DNA of 64,000 nt. Source: Ottelia alismoides (taxonomy: Eukaryota; Streptophyta; Magnoliopsida; Alismatales; Hydrocharitaceae). The notes beneath the pieces were generated by a model, which was given only the letters and a program-made list of their open reading frames with translations, was not told where the DNA came from and did no database searches. Below are positions 1-12,163 of the stretch, piece by piece. Both the position numbers and the translations under genes were made by a program. How positions within the stretch are numbered: the stretch's first letter is position 1; each line of letters opens with the position of its first letter. Location of the stretch: positions 930,001 through 994,000 of the forward strand of contig JAZKJV010010132.1 in the NCBI GenBank assembly GCA_037367405.1, in the 5' to 3' direction.

Positions 1-700
1 CCATTATCTTGGTGCCTACTTCAAGCCACAAAGGCTTTTTTCTGAGCTTGCATATCATGTCTTCTTTTCCAGTATTTACATAACCCTCTAATTGTTCCAT
101 GTAGATGTCCTCCTCAAGATCTCCACAGAGAAATATTATCTTAACATCCAGTTGCTCCAAATGTAGGTTCTCAGCTGCAACAATGCTTGATACTACTTTA
201 TGATTGAGACCTTTACAACAGGAGCAAAGATCTCTGTGAATTCGACTCATGCTTTCTATTGAAACCACTAGTTGGGCCTTGTATTTAACAGTACCATTCT
301 CTTCCTCCTTCATCTTGTACACCTACTTGTTGTGCAGAGCCTTCTTTTCCTTCAGTAGTGGGATTAAATCTCACATCGTGTTTCTTGTGAGGAAGTCCAT
401 CTCATCATACTTGGCTAACTCCCACTGCTTCCTTGTCTCACTTGTAGCACTTCACCAAAGCATTCAGGCTCAACATTATCAATCAACAATAAGTAATTCA
501 TGAAAGGTGAATACCTTGCAATGGGTTTATTAATTCTAGAAAATTTCCATAACACTGGAACTCACAGATTATTCTATGGGATGTGTTGCACATTCTCATC
601 ATTTAGTTGTGATGTGCTTCATTTAGGAGTTTCATAAAACTTCACAAAGTCCAATTCTTCATTTTTAGTTTCTTTTATTAGTCCATCCTTTTATAAGGAA
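1..700 (-). pseudogene. Ty1/copia reverse transcriptase remnant
   Basis: Read on the minus strand, positions about 240 to 1 encode a degraded copia reverse transcriptase, including the block LDVKIIFLCGDLEEDIYMEQ, which matches the family motif around the first catalytic Asp. Positions about 520-240 give the upstream part (EPECFGEVLQ, then KKALHNK followed by a stop, then VYKMKEE), interrupted by several stops and frame changes. The family copies RNA into cDNA in cytoplasmic particles. This copy cannot encode an enzyme. It is cut off by the window start, so its 3' part is not seen. The motifs differ from the SIRE-like element to the right, so it is probably a separate insertion. No LTR could be assigned. 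Confidence 0.7.
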
Positions 701-809
701 GATACAAGTCTGACACAACAGTGGAGTGAACTGTGAAATAAAAAGTTATCCAATAATAATATCCGAATAAAAAATAATTCACAAATTATAGAGAAAGAAG
801 AATATTAAA

Positions 810-2290
810 ATACAAATTGCACAGTGATTTTTACATGGAAACTCAAGTAGGTGAAAATCACGACACAAAACCCTATACTAGGATTTCTCGTTTGCTCTCT
901 CAACGAAACGTGTTTCCACTCTTTCAATGATAATTTAACTCGAGGATAGCATACCCTCTCGTACAACATGTACCCTTCCTTGAACAACTCCCAAATGAAG
1001 ATTTTATCTCTCAGAGAAAGGAATCTACAAATCGGATACCTATACAAAAATGCTAAATAGAATATAATTATGTAATGAAAGTTGAATTCACAAGCTTATA
1101 GACTTTAAGAACAGAATATGTTCGAGAATGATGATGAAGATCACAATAGAGCACAGTGAGCACAAACAACTTCAATAGCAAGAGGCTTTGTATTGATGAG
1201 AGCTTGAGAGCGTAGAAATGATGTAAGAACTCGAATATTGCACAAATGACCACTCTTTCTTTTCTTTTTAGAGTAGAGGATATTTCTCTCGGTTGTATGT
1301 CTCAAATAATGAGCCATATGGTCTCTTATGTATGGCTGACCTCAAAAAAGCTGTTGGTGTCTAAAAAGGGAAAGTCCAACATTTTGATTTTCAAAATCCA
1401 TGAAATGATCGCTCATAGAAGCAAGGTAATCGATCAGTAATGATCGATAAGATCCCAAAAGTGATCGATTATTTGGTCGTTAGTCTGAAATTCAAAAAGT
1501 GATCGATCATGGTCGAGAGTATGATTGATTCGGGTTGATCGATCATGAAGAACATGACAGTTGATCATGGGTGATCGATCAGAGGTGTCAATGTTATTGA
1601 TCATGCCCACAAATCGATTTTGTGAAATTGATGATTATAGTTTAAGTGTGTTTGATGATCAAGAATATGCAAAAAATAATAAGACTATTTTCAGCATAAA
1701 GTAAAAACTTAGTAATATGTCACATCAGCATCCAAAGTCATCAAAACTTAATCTTTTAAAACTTAGTCTTTCTTTTATTCTTTCATCAATCTGATTTGAA
1801 TCTTAAACCTTTAAGCATAGTCTTTCAGATTCACTTTCAAGCTTTGAGTCAGGTTTTCTACACTTTTCATAAAAGAGCTTCTATGATTTTCTACTTGAAA
1901 TGTTAACCAAGTCATCAAAACTTGAGCTTTCAAAACTTTCTCTTTTTTTATTCTTTCATCAATTTGATTTGAATCTTGAACCTTCAAGAATAGTATTTCA
2001 GAGTCACTTTTAAGATCTGAGTCGACTTTTCTACACTTTTCATAAAAGATCTTCTATGGGCTTCTACCTGAAATGTTAACCAAGCTACAAAATAAATATG
2101 CGACTGAGTCACTACCAAAGTCCGAGTCACTAACAATCTTCTCCTTTCTGTTAATGATAAAACTTATATTTATTTTTTAAATCTTTCAGCTAAATTATTT
2201 TTTATCCGATTTCAAGTATCAATTCTCCTTTACTAGATATTAGTCTCCTCCATCTTAAGGAGTACTTTTTTTACTAATTAAAAGGGGATG
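810..2290 (-). repeat. AT-rich LTR-like region with GATCGATC cluster
   Basis: Non-coding stretch lying just 3' (lower coordinates) of the SIRE-like pol remnant, where a 3' LTR would be expected for a minus-strand element. From about 1420 to 1620 it carries many copies of the short palindrome TGATCGATCA and its variants, and from 1737 to 2084 a tandem duplication. Cycles of GATCGATC are common in long plant copia LTRs, but I could not find matching LTR ends or a second copy in the window. The LTR reading is therefore inference. Confidence 0.35.
1737..2084. repeat. Two tandem copies of a ~174-bp unit
   Basis: The sequence starting GTCATCAAAACTT at 1737 starts again at 1911. Both units continue through TTATTCTTTCATCAAT, a CTACACTTTTCATAAAAGA block and GAAATGTTAACCAAG. 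The copies differ by scattered substitutions, so the duplication is not recent. No coding potential is seen. Confidence 0.8.
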
Positions 2291-2299
2291 GTGGGGTTG

Positions 2300-4924
2300 G
2301 AATCTTGGTTGTTAAAGTAGGAACCTACTGCTTCTACCACTAGGCCACTCTCTCCATTTATTTGAAATCAAAGGATTAACTTAGCTTCCATTTTTATAAA
2401 AGATTGTTAAAGGAAGCTTTTAGGAGATGTCATTAGGTTGACATAGACATAAGTGTCTTCTGAAGTAGAAAAATCTATCAAAATTCAAAGGTTTGGTAAA
2501 TATACCAGCAAGTCAATCTTCTGCATTTACAAAGTCTAAGGAAATTTCTCTTTTTTGGAATACAGTCTCTTAGAAAGTGGTGTTTAATGTCAATGTGTTA
2601 GTCCTAAAGAGTAATACATAATTCTTAAAATTATTTATAACACTTGTATTATCACAAAGGATTTTAACTTTTTCAAACTGTAAACCAAAGTCATTTAAGG
2701 TCTTCTTCATCCACAATACTTGTGGACATGCAAGAGACGCAGATATGTATCCAGATTCTGTTGTTGATAGGACTATACATCTTTGTTTCTTAGAAAATCA
2801 AGTGATCAGTGCATTTCTGAGTAAATGGCATGTCCTACTAGTACTCTTCCTATCAGTTCTACTGTCTACATAATCATCATCATTATAAGATTTTAAATCA
2901 AGATGTGATGACATAAGGTAACAAGACATAATTATAAGTATATTTCAAGTATTTTAAGATCTTTTGCAACTTTTAAATGACTTCTTTAGGGGTTGATAGG
3001 AACCTAGCATAGAGACATGTACTAAAAAGTATGTCTAGTCTCTACTAGCAGTAAAATACAATAATGAACCAATCATACCTTTATATCGAGTCACATCAAT
3101 ATCCTTACCCTTTTCATATGTATCAATCCAAGCTTGATCTCCTATAGATGTCGTCTTTCCATTTGTACTCTTCATCCTGAGTCTTTTGATAAGATCATGA
3201 GTGTACTTTATTTAACTTATGAAGATCTCTTGTGCTAGTTTTTGAATAAGCAAGTCTAGAAAGAAATCGAGTTCTCTCATGATACTCATTTCGAACTCCT
3301 CCTGCATTAACTTAGCAAAATCTCTACACAAATATTCAATAGTAGCTCCAAAAATCAATATATATTTGGACTATTAGAAGACCATTTGAATTTTTAGTAA
3401 ATAAACTTGAGTCTACTTTTCCAATTTCAAAGATAGCAGATAACAAAAAGTATTTTAATCTATCACACCATGCTCTTGGTGCTTGTTTTGTCCATATAAA
3501 GCTTTATTTAATTTATAAATAAATTTAGGTTTATCTTTATTAAAAAATCAAGTGGTTGTTTAACAAAAACTTCTTTCATATAACTATTAAGAAGAACTTT
3601 TTACATCCATTTGATATAGTTTTATACCTAAGTGTGCAACATAAGCAAGTAGTATCCTAAATGATTATAGTCTAACAACGTATGCAGAGGTTTCATCAAA
3701 TTATATGCCCTTCCTGTTGATTGTAACCTTGTATAACTAGTCTGACTTTGTTCTTAATCACGTGTACTTCCTCATTTATTTTGTTTTCATAAACCAACTG
3801 GTTTCAATTATTGAGGTGTTTCTTTTAGGTACAAGTTCACAAACTTTATTTCTTGTGAATGATTAAGTTCTTCTTGCGTTGCTATTATCTTGGATTCATC
3901 TAGTGCATCTTCTATCTTATTAGGTTCTATTTGTGTTACATAAGCATCAAGAAAAAAGTTAATATTTAGTTGAGATCGTGTTTCAATTTTATCTGATATT
4001 TCTCCAATTGTTGTAATTTTAGTGTAAAGATCCATTTTTAAGTAGATTATGTGTATTAGTATCTTTTATCTTAGTTATATTAATGAATGTTTATTCTTCA
4101 TTTTCTTCATCTTCAATAACATTTTCTTGATTATTTATTTCTTATGAATTTTATCAAAATTTATATGCGTTGATTCTTTCACAACTAATGTTTTCTTATT
4201 AAAAACTCTATAAGTTTTATTACAGTTTGAGTATCCAATGAATATACATTGTTCACTTTTTGCATCAAACTTATGCAAGTTATCTTTTGTGTTTAGTGTG
4301 AAACGTTACTTCCAAACACTTTGAAGTGGCTATATCAGGAATTTTTCTTTTGTTAAGTTCATAACTTATTTTTTTAAGGATTGACCGTATTAATACTCCA
4401 TTTAATACATAACATAGAGTATTAGTAGCTCTTTCCCAAAAGTATTTAGGTAGATTAGATTCAATTAATAAAGTTCTAGCATATTCTTGTAAAGTTTTAT
4501 TCTTTCTTTCTACAACTCTATTTTGTTGAGGTGCTCTTGGAAATGAATATCCGTATTTTATAGCATGTTTTTCGTAAAACTCAATGAATTGATCATTTTC
4601 AAATTCTCCGCCATGAATTATATGAATTTTAAGGATTTTTCATTATTTTCTTTTTGAACTAATATTGAAAAGTTTTTAAAAGAGTCTATACTTTGATCTA
4701 TTGTGTTTAAGAAGATGGTCTAAGTAAAACTAGAGGAGTCATCTACTATTACAAGACAATATCTATAGCCGCTAAGGCTTTCTAGTCTTGTTGGTCCAAA
4801 CTGACCTTAGTGAAGTAGTTCTAGGGGTTTGGATTTTGAAGTTAAGTTCTTTCTCTTGAATGAACTTTTGTGACGTTTTCCTAGCGAACAAGCATCACAT
4901 AGTTTTTTGGGGTTTATCATATTT
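2300..4924 (-). pseudogene. SIRE-like Ty1/copia pol remnant (integrase, RT, RNase H)
   Basis: Reading the minus strand from 4924 downward gives an integrase N-terminal part (KKLCDACSLGKRHKSSFK), the integrase core (HGGEFENDQF, then APQQNRVVERKNKTLQEYAR), the start of reverse transcriptase (TQEELNHSQEIKF near 3860), KLNKALYG near 3500, an IFGAT/LCRDFAKLMQEEFEMSIM block near 3300, and RNase H ending in AGIFTKPLN near 2470. These blocks and their order are typical of the SIRE/Maximus branch of plant copia elements. There are many stops and frameshifts; the YVDD catalytic box is broken. The element's upstream half lies 20 kb away at 25850-26235, because a Tat-like element inserted in between. Confidence 0.85.
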
Positions 4925-4929
4925 ATAGG
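4925..4929. repeat. Target site duplication ATAGG (left copy, Tat-like element)
   Basis: ATAGG directly precedes the TGATGAAGC end of the Tat-like LTR at 4930. The same five bases follow the other outer LTR end at 25845-25849. It marks the insertion point inside the SIRE-like integrase region. Confidence 0.9.
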
Positions 4930-7766
4930 TGATGAAGCGCATTTTCACCACATTAAAGACCACATTTTGTCTTAGTATAGGTGGTGAAAATGATCCATCA
5001 AAAACAACACTTTCGAATACATGGAAGTTATTTTACTTGACAAGTATACCAAGGTCGAACACAAAGATACGAGCCACTTCGTCTATCTATCGAAGATTAT
5101 TGTTTAATTCAAGACTGGTTATTTTCTAGTCCTAGGTCTTATGCAAATGTGATATGCAAAGAAAATGGTGTACATAATGATACCAGTAATGCAGATAAAA
5201 TTACAAGAAATGACACATGAAATTTTGTTGGATTTTAAGATGCAATTAGAAGATGATGCCAAACATGCACACAATCAACGGAATGCAAATAAATGTGTGC
5301 AAAATAAAAATATACAAGTATGCCCAACAAAATGTCAAATAAAAGAACCATAGATTATGGGTCAATTTTAGAGTTAAATTAAACATTAAGGATAATGAAT
5401 GGCATTTTATCAACAAACACGAGATAGTTGAGGACATAAAAATATAGACTATTTAATATAGTGTCAAAATATGAAATTAAATATTCCATTAGACAGAGGA
5501 TAAAACAAGCATCAAAACGAATCTGAAGTCATTTAATTTAGATTTAAAATGCTCAAGATATGTTAAAAACAATATAAGGGTTAAATGTAATAAACATGCA
5601 TAAAAATAAAGGATAAATAATCACAAATATGCCCTTGGAGGGACCTATTTGTAATTTTTAAAACCCAAAGGGGCCCTTATGTAATTTATCACTTTGCACA
5701 CAAGGGGCTCTTTCACAATAATGAAATCCTACTAGGCCTTGTTGTAAATTATATAGGCACACACGTGAGGCACACATGCCTGAACCTTCTTATAATTCTA
5801 GAAAACCTGTGGGTTTTTGCTGCAATTTACCATGTCCCTCACATGCTCCGCACGTAAGCGAGCTAGGTTCGGATGGTGGCTCAACTTCAGGCCACGTGGC
5901 TTCTCTTGGAGCTTCAGCGAGTGGTTCAATGAACCCAAGCCTGTAGGCTAGGCATGGAGGTTTGGGAGGAAACATGGTTGCATTTGGACCGTCCGATCAT
6001 GAGGATCAGACGTCACCTGCTCTTCATGCTCCGCCTCCTATCACCGGAGAAGACTGCACTCTAGCGAATATCCTGAAGCTCTACTACACCCCTGCATGCA
6101 TCCTGAAGGTCGAGGAGAAATCCTACGACCTTGGCGATAGAGTTCACAAAGAGATGGAGGCACAAGACCTTCTGAAGCGAGCCATCGAGGGATGCTCACC
6201 AGAGGCCATGCTTCTGAATGGAGCAGGGGACGCAGCTCCGACCATTAAGGACAATGAACACCTGTAATTGAATCGTATAGTTGAAGCGTATGCGGAGGGG
6301 GTCAAGTGAATGAAGTGGGATCCATAAGGGGACAGAAGAGCAAGGGACCTAGATCTCTTCTTCAGCGAGCTGTAGAGGAGGTGGAGAGGAGATGATTAGG
6401 ATGTGGAGAAGGGGGAAGATGAGCGGATGCGTTGGTGAATATGGAGGTCATACGACGGAGCTAAAGAATCGTTAACCAAAGATTGTGTTGAGCTTCCTGG
6501 GATCCTCGGGGTCGTCGCTCAAACTCGATCAGCTACACCGAAGAACTCAATGGTGCCTAGGGCAGCTGCGACGTGGTCGGGTGGCCATGGGTCAACATCA
6601 GGGAGGCGGAGGATGGCTAGGCCTTTACCCTAGGAATGGTGGACGGGGATAGAAGGAGGCAGTGCTGATGATTTTATAGGCAGAGGTCTCCGGCCATTAT
6701 GGTGGTGACTAGGTGACTTAGAGTGGCTTGTAAGAGGCGTTATAGCGAGGGGTGTGCTAATTGATGGGCCACGAGAATGGCAGAGCATAGGGCTACGTGG
6801 AGGTGACTGTTATTAAGGAGGATGGTGATCGGAGTGATGGCCAGAAATGGAAGGGGTGGAGGAAAAAATAGGCGTAACACCTAGGGAAGGAGGGGTTAGG
6901 AGGTAGACGATAAACCAAGGCTGTTGGATCTGCAATCCAACTGTCCATATGTGAGCACGAGCGAATGGCTAGGATTAAGTCGATCGATTTGATCCTAGGG
7001 TTAGGGGAATGGCACGAGTGTGTAGTGGAGATGAGTTCTGGGAATCTCATCCGACGGTTACTAGAGGAGGGATGATGTGGAAGCAGAGGGGGTGTTGGAT
7101 ACGAGGGCATCCAATGGCTTAGGATGAGGCGGAAGTGAGCGGTCCTGATGCGACCAGAAGGATCGCATCCAATGGTGGAGAATGAAGCAGAAGAGAACAT
7201 CTGTGATGGAGGTAGGGTAAGGTGATCAGACGGTGAGGAAGGGTGGCAGGTGGCGTGAAGTGGAACAGGCCACGTGGGCGGTCAAATGGGTGCCATGCGG
7301 CCGCTCTTGAAAATACAGAAATAACAAAAATAAAGAAAAACCTAAAAGAATTAGTAATAGGCTGAATTAGGAAAAGTTAAAACATGAAAGTTGTAAACCT
7401 CAATGAGATCTACATGTTTCATGTTGGACAAAAAACCAAAAGAAGTCATTTGTACAAAGATGAATTTTTGGGAGTATTTTTAATGGGTAAAAACAATGCT
7501 TTTGTGGTATTGAGATTTTTTATATTTTTAATTCTTTTTAAAATCCAACATGAATATAAGCAATAATTAACCTAATTTCAAGATATTTTTAGTAAAATAT
7601 AAAAACAGAGAAATGTTAGAAATAAATAAAGAGGGTCTGAAATATAGGTTAATTACAAGAGGTAGGTTTATTTACAAAGATGCAGAATTAATGAAGATTT
7701 CTCATGAAGTTCTTGTTAATCGAGGATAGAAGTAGAGAATAATGATGATCCAGTAGGGATTCGTCA
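4930..7766 (-). repeat. 3' LTR of Tat-like element
   Basis: About 2.84 kb, homologous along its length to 12164-14808 plus 25510-25844. It begins (plus sense) TGATGAAGCGCATTTTCACC and ends GTAGGGATTCGTCA. The centre, about 5860-7270, is GC-rich and yields spurious long ORFs on both strands; equivalent frames are not kept in the other LTR. Positions 7414-7446 correspond to the empty site into which copia A inserted in the sister LTR. Confidence 0.88.
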
Positions 7767-7779
7767 TACCCCCATACTT
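7767..7779 (-). promoter_or_regulatory. Polypurine tract of Tat-like element
   Basis: The minus strand reads AAGTATGGGGGTA immediately before the 3' LTR. It primes plus-strand DNA synthesis in this family. Its place next to the LTR fixes the element's orientation. Confidence 0.85.
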
Positions 7780-9800
7780 AAATTGTGCTCGTCCTCGAGC
7801 ATCTAAAGAATGAAGGAGTCAGATTAATTCTTGGCAGTGTATGTGAATTTTCAACGCTCAAATCGGCAAGACCCACAATTTGAGTGTCTTAAAATTCAGG
7901 GCTCAACCATGCTCTAGTCAAAAGGAATCCAACTTCTCTGATTATCAGACTCTCTTTTTGTACATAAAATATAAGGATGTGAAAATTAGCGTACTGCAAT
8001 CATGAGAGTCAAGTCAAGACATCACCCAAGGTTCCAGTCCATGAGACTCTCCTTTAGACCTAATCCTCAACACTAGGGAATAACTCGGTTCTTGCTTCAG
8101 TCAACCGTCTCATTAGTTTGTCAGACTTAAACGTATAGATGGATGGCCAGATGATGGAGGGCATGTGATTGTGTATATTTTTATCTCCCTCATATTGGAA
8201 CAAGGGGCCTCTCATGTGCCTTATTACTCAACACATGTATATATTTGTTTTCTTGATCAATGTGTCCGTAAAAAGAATTTGGAGTCATCTACGCTTATTT
8301 TTCTGGGAGTACACGGGGGAGTGTCTTTTATGAATATCTAAGATACCTTCGACACCCTGACTTGTATCAATATATGGTGCAGATACCTTTTATGGTTCTA
8401 GCCCGACTCCTTGGCCCTAATAAAGTTTGCTCCAAGTGGACATTTTGACAATGATTGGGAGCGCTCACCTTTGGGTGGAAGCTCTTTTGACTTTGACTTT
8501 GTAATGATAGAGCCTTTTCTTGTATGAGAGAACTTCTCTCGAATTTTCATTTCATTTGTTTGGCTAGCTCCACTACTTTTATCAAAAGTTGGCGCACATT
8601 GGTCAACAATTATTTAGTTTCATCACACCCTAGTACATAGGTAAATATCAAACGATATCATGCGAACTAGTTCACATACTCGCTAGGGTTTGCTAACACT
8701 CAAGTTTCTTGGTCTTCATTAACTTTATCCCATCCTCGAGCATCATTACATCGAATCTAAACTCAAATCATCAATCTCAATTCCTCAAGTGATAACTCAA
8801 CTCATCTCATCAATCATGAAGTTATGAAAGTGATGCGTTGATCGTATTCTTTAGAGAATAGAGATGAAGAGTGCTATACAACACTCAAATCTTTCAAACC
8901 AGGGGAGTGTGGATTATTAAGTTCAAAACCCTAATGACTAAGGCTGACTAATTCAGACTCTCAAAATCTCAGAAATCAAGTGTCCTCAAAATCCTTAAGC
9001 CTTGAGTGAAAGTGAATATGTCAGGAATGCACCAACTCCTTAGTTTATGATTTTTTGTGATTTTTATCTTTTGCAAATTTTTATGAATATTATTTTTTCA
9101 ATCTTTTAAGAGATAATGACTGGCCCAACTCATATGAATAGTTGTATCTACTTCTAGCTAGTATGGGTATAAGTACCGTTAGATGGCTACTCGTGTTACT
9201 TGAGGATGGTGCCATAGATAGTGTACTCTAAACCACCCACTCTGCTAAGGGAGACCGAAGTTCCTTCACTAAAAGTAGCTACTCATTTTTAAGCCTAATA
9301 GTCATAGTCTCTACCATTTTTTAATGTTTTTATATTTTTATGGGATTTTCAAAAAAAATGTTAATTTTATTTACAAAAAGTTAATCCCTTATTTTTTAAA
9401 AGATTTTTATAAGTTTTTTTCAAAAATCAGTTCACTAGTCAAAATAAACCACGCCCATATATATATATATATAATATACGATATACCCCTTAAACTTAAC
9501 TTTTTTATGTCCTCATAGCACAAGTGATATAAAGCCTCGACTCTAGTTAAATACAAGGTGATATCGCGAAACTGAGTGGGAGGGTCCCCCCATAATTAGG
9601 TCAAAATGAACTAAGTATAAGAAGCTAGAGAGAAGGAAGATGGATTGAGTCAGATCCCCCATATACTTAGGCCGAGAATAGCCTAAGTAACGAATGTGGA
9701 TTTTTGGCTGGGGCGCCCATGGTTTTTAGCGTTAGTGAGGGAATTATATAGATGTAAGGTCGATAGGAAACGAGGGGTTGGGGGGAGGGACGGTGCCATT
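7780..9800 (-). other. Non-coding internal region of Tat-like element
   Basis: AT-rich internal DNA without long ORFs or recognisable retroviral domains. It opens beside the PPT with a CTCGTCCTCGAGCA segment and contains an (AT)n run near 9458-9480. Near its right end, 9725-9770 (GAGGGAATTATATAGATGTAAG) recurs in altered form at about 11726-11770. A primer-site-like CGGTGCCATT lies at about 9791-9800, just before the LTR-like block. Confidence 0.6.
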
Positions 9801-11640
9801 TAATGAATGTGAAAATCACCTCTTTAATAATAAAGAATTATAGTGTAAGAGATGAAATTCTGTCAATAAAAAACCATAATCTTTGAATGTTATGGACAAT
9901 TTATACTTGGCAAGTATACCAAGATCGAACATAGGGACATAAGCCTCTTTGTCTATTTATCGAAGATTATTTTTAATTCAAAAGTGAGTATTTTCAAATC
10001 CTAGTCTTTATGCAAAAGTGATATGCAAGATAGATCAAACAATGCAAAGACCAGTGACACATGCAATTTTTATTTGATTTTTAGATTCAATTTAAAATGG
10101 AATGCAATGCATATGATATGCTACAAATGAATATGTAATCTATAAAGTCTACCCTAAAATTGTCAAATCAATGAGCAATAACTTAAGGGTTAATTTCAAC
10201 GATAAATGGAGCACTAAAAATAATCCATGGCATATAATTAAAAGAGCACGAGACACTACAGATCATCAAAAATTAGCTCCATTAATTAAGTGTCAAATCA
10301 TGAAATTAAAGATGTCATTAAAAAGACAATGAAATGAGCATCAAAATGAAATTGAAATCATTCAACTTGGACTTCAAATGCTCAAGATATGATCAAATAG
10401 TGCAAGGGCATGAATGTGATAAAAATGCATAAAAACAAAGGATAACTAATCACAAATAGGCCGTTGGAGGGTCATATTCGCAATTTAGCAAAACCAGCGG
10501 GGCCTTAATGATATTTTTCCTTTTGTGTATAGGGGCCTCTTTGTAATTACGAGAAACCAGTTGGATGTTCTTACAAAATGTCCATGAGCGCATGTAAGGC
10601 ACACACACTTGGACCTAAGTGTAATTCTTGAGAATGACGGGTTCTTTCTGCAATTTGCCCAGCCCACGTGTAGGGCACACGAGGGACCTGACTCGGGAGT
10701 TAGCGAGGCTCGAGGCTATACATGACTGGTTCCTGGATCTTCGTGATATGGTTCTGGACACCCGATCCTAGAGGCTTGATGCGGGCTACATGGAGCCATT
10801 TGAGTCGTCTGATCCAGAGGATCGGATGGTAACTGTAGGTTCTTTTCCCCACTGTCTTCAACGGAGGTGGCTGTGGTCCAATGAGCATCCTGCAGCTCCA
10901 CCTTACTCCTAGAGCTCTGTCGAGGATCGTAGAACGTCACTGAAGTGCGGTCGAAGGACCAGGAATCACGATGGAGGTGCGGTGACGACTGGGGAAGAGG
11001 GACGACGTCACCTCATCGGAGAGAGAGCTGGAGATCGGAGCAAGGCGTGCAACTCTGGCCATTGAAGAGATAACTTCAAATAGAGTTAGGAATAGACGAA
11101 GTGGAGGACCCAATTGAGGCAGAGAAGGCGGGGGTCTGATGGTTCTCCACCTTGAAGGCAGAACAGGTGGGTCATCATGGAAGGAGGTTCTGGTGGAGGG
11201 AGAGGGTGAGCGGAATGAGTGGTGAAGGTGGTGGGTGTCCGGTAGAGGTGTCGGGATGATCAGGAGGTGATGGATATGGCTTTAGGTGACGAGGAAATTA
11301 TGAGAAAATAAGAAGAAAAATAAAAAGATAGAATTGGAGGAACTGAGGAGAAGAATGGTGGCGTGATAGGCTTGGGCTGAGCATTAGGAGATGCTCGGGT
11401 TCATCGCACAACACGCCCAGTTGTGGTGAGGTGCTCAGTGATGGTGGAGCCTCCGCAACACAGCCATGGCGGTCGTGGGTCGACACCAAGGTGAAGAGTC
11501 ATCGTCGCCTCGACGAACCGCCCCTCTGCTATCACCGAAGGGGTAGGGGAAACTAGGCTATTGCTTGGATTTAGTGGACGGGGGTGACGACGGGCGGAGG
11601 AGGTGGATTTATAGGGGAGTTCTCTAGTGTTACAAGAGGT
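9801..11640 (-). repeat. Third, diverged LTR-like block inside the Tat-like element
   Basis: This block aligns with the start of both outer LTRs: TAATGAATGTGAAAATCACC at 9801 against TGATGAAGCGTATTTTCGCC at 12164, then CAAGTATACCAAGATCGAAC at 9919, the TTTATCGAAGATTA block, and a CACAAATAGGCC...TTGGAGGG segment near 10450. It is preceded by a degraded primer-site motif, as a real LTR end would be. The right boundary is unclear; similarity fades near 11.6 kb. It may be the relic of a related element or of LTR-LTR recombination. Confidence 0.6.
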
Positions 11641-12143
11641 GATGGCAAGGATTTGTAACGGTCGTGTGTCTTCTAGGGTTTAGGTCATGGGGGTACGAAG
11701 GTATGGCAAAGATGTTAGGTGAGAGGGGGAATTTATATAAATGTAAGGTCTATAGGAGACATGGGGTGAATTTTACAGATATGGTGGTGTGTGTGGGGGG
11801 GATAGATCATCGAGCGATCTGTTTTTTTACATATGTGAGCCCTCGAACGAGAAACGTAAAAATGCATATGATACACAATTTTTTACAACATCTAATTTTC
11901 CTTGAATTCTCTTGAATTTTTTGTAGCTCCTCACAATGGGAGCTCCCAACTCCACGCCTCCATGTAGGTCGAGCGTTCTTGGTCTCCATGGACCCTGCCA
12001 CAAAAGCATTAGCTAGAAAAATTATCAAGAAAAATAATCATGAAATGATGCAAAACAATACAATAAAAAGACCTAGAAATTTTGAAAATATTCATATAAA
12101 AAATAATATAATAAATTCAATAAATAAATAAATATGAGACGTG
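11641..12143 (-). other. Leader-like internal DNA next to the Tat-like primer site
   Basis: Non-coding, AT-rich DNA between the third LTR-like block and the primer site. It includes a partial duplicate of about 9725-9770. No domain was recognised; the short ORFs here are not supported. Confidence 0.5.
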
Positions 12144-12161
12144 TCCCCGACAATGACGCCA
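12144..12161 (-). promoter_or_regulatory. tRNA-Asp-type primer binding site
   Basis: The minus strand reads TGGCGTCATTGTCGGGGA two bases after the 5' LTR end. It matches the 3' end of plant tRNA-Asp (complement TGGCGCCGTTGCCGGGGA) apart from three transition differences. Tat and Athila elements typically use this tRNA to prime reverse transcription. Confidence 0.85.
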
Positions 12162-12163
12162 TT

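Noticed and set aside
2282..2365. tRNA-like segment on the minus strand (GTGGCCTAGTGGTAGA, then GATTCCAACCCC)
   Set aside because: It has some resemblance to box A and a T-arm, but I could not build a cloverleaf with proper acceptor and anticodon stems. A tRNA-derived SINE remains possible.
3808..4035. 75-codon minus-strand ORF as a separate gene
   Set aside because: It is a surviving open piece of the SIRE-like reverse transcriptase N-terminus (TQEELNHSQEIKF).
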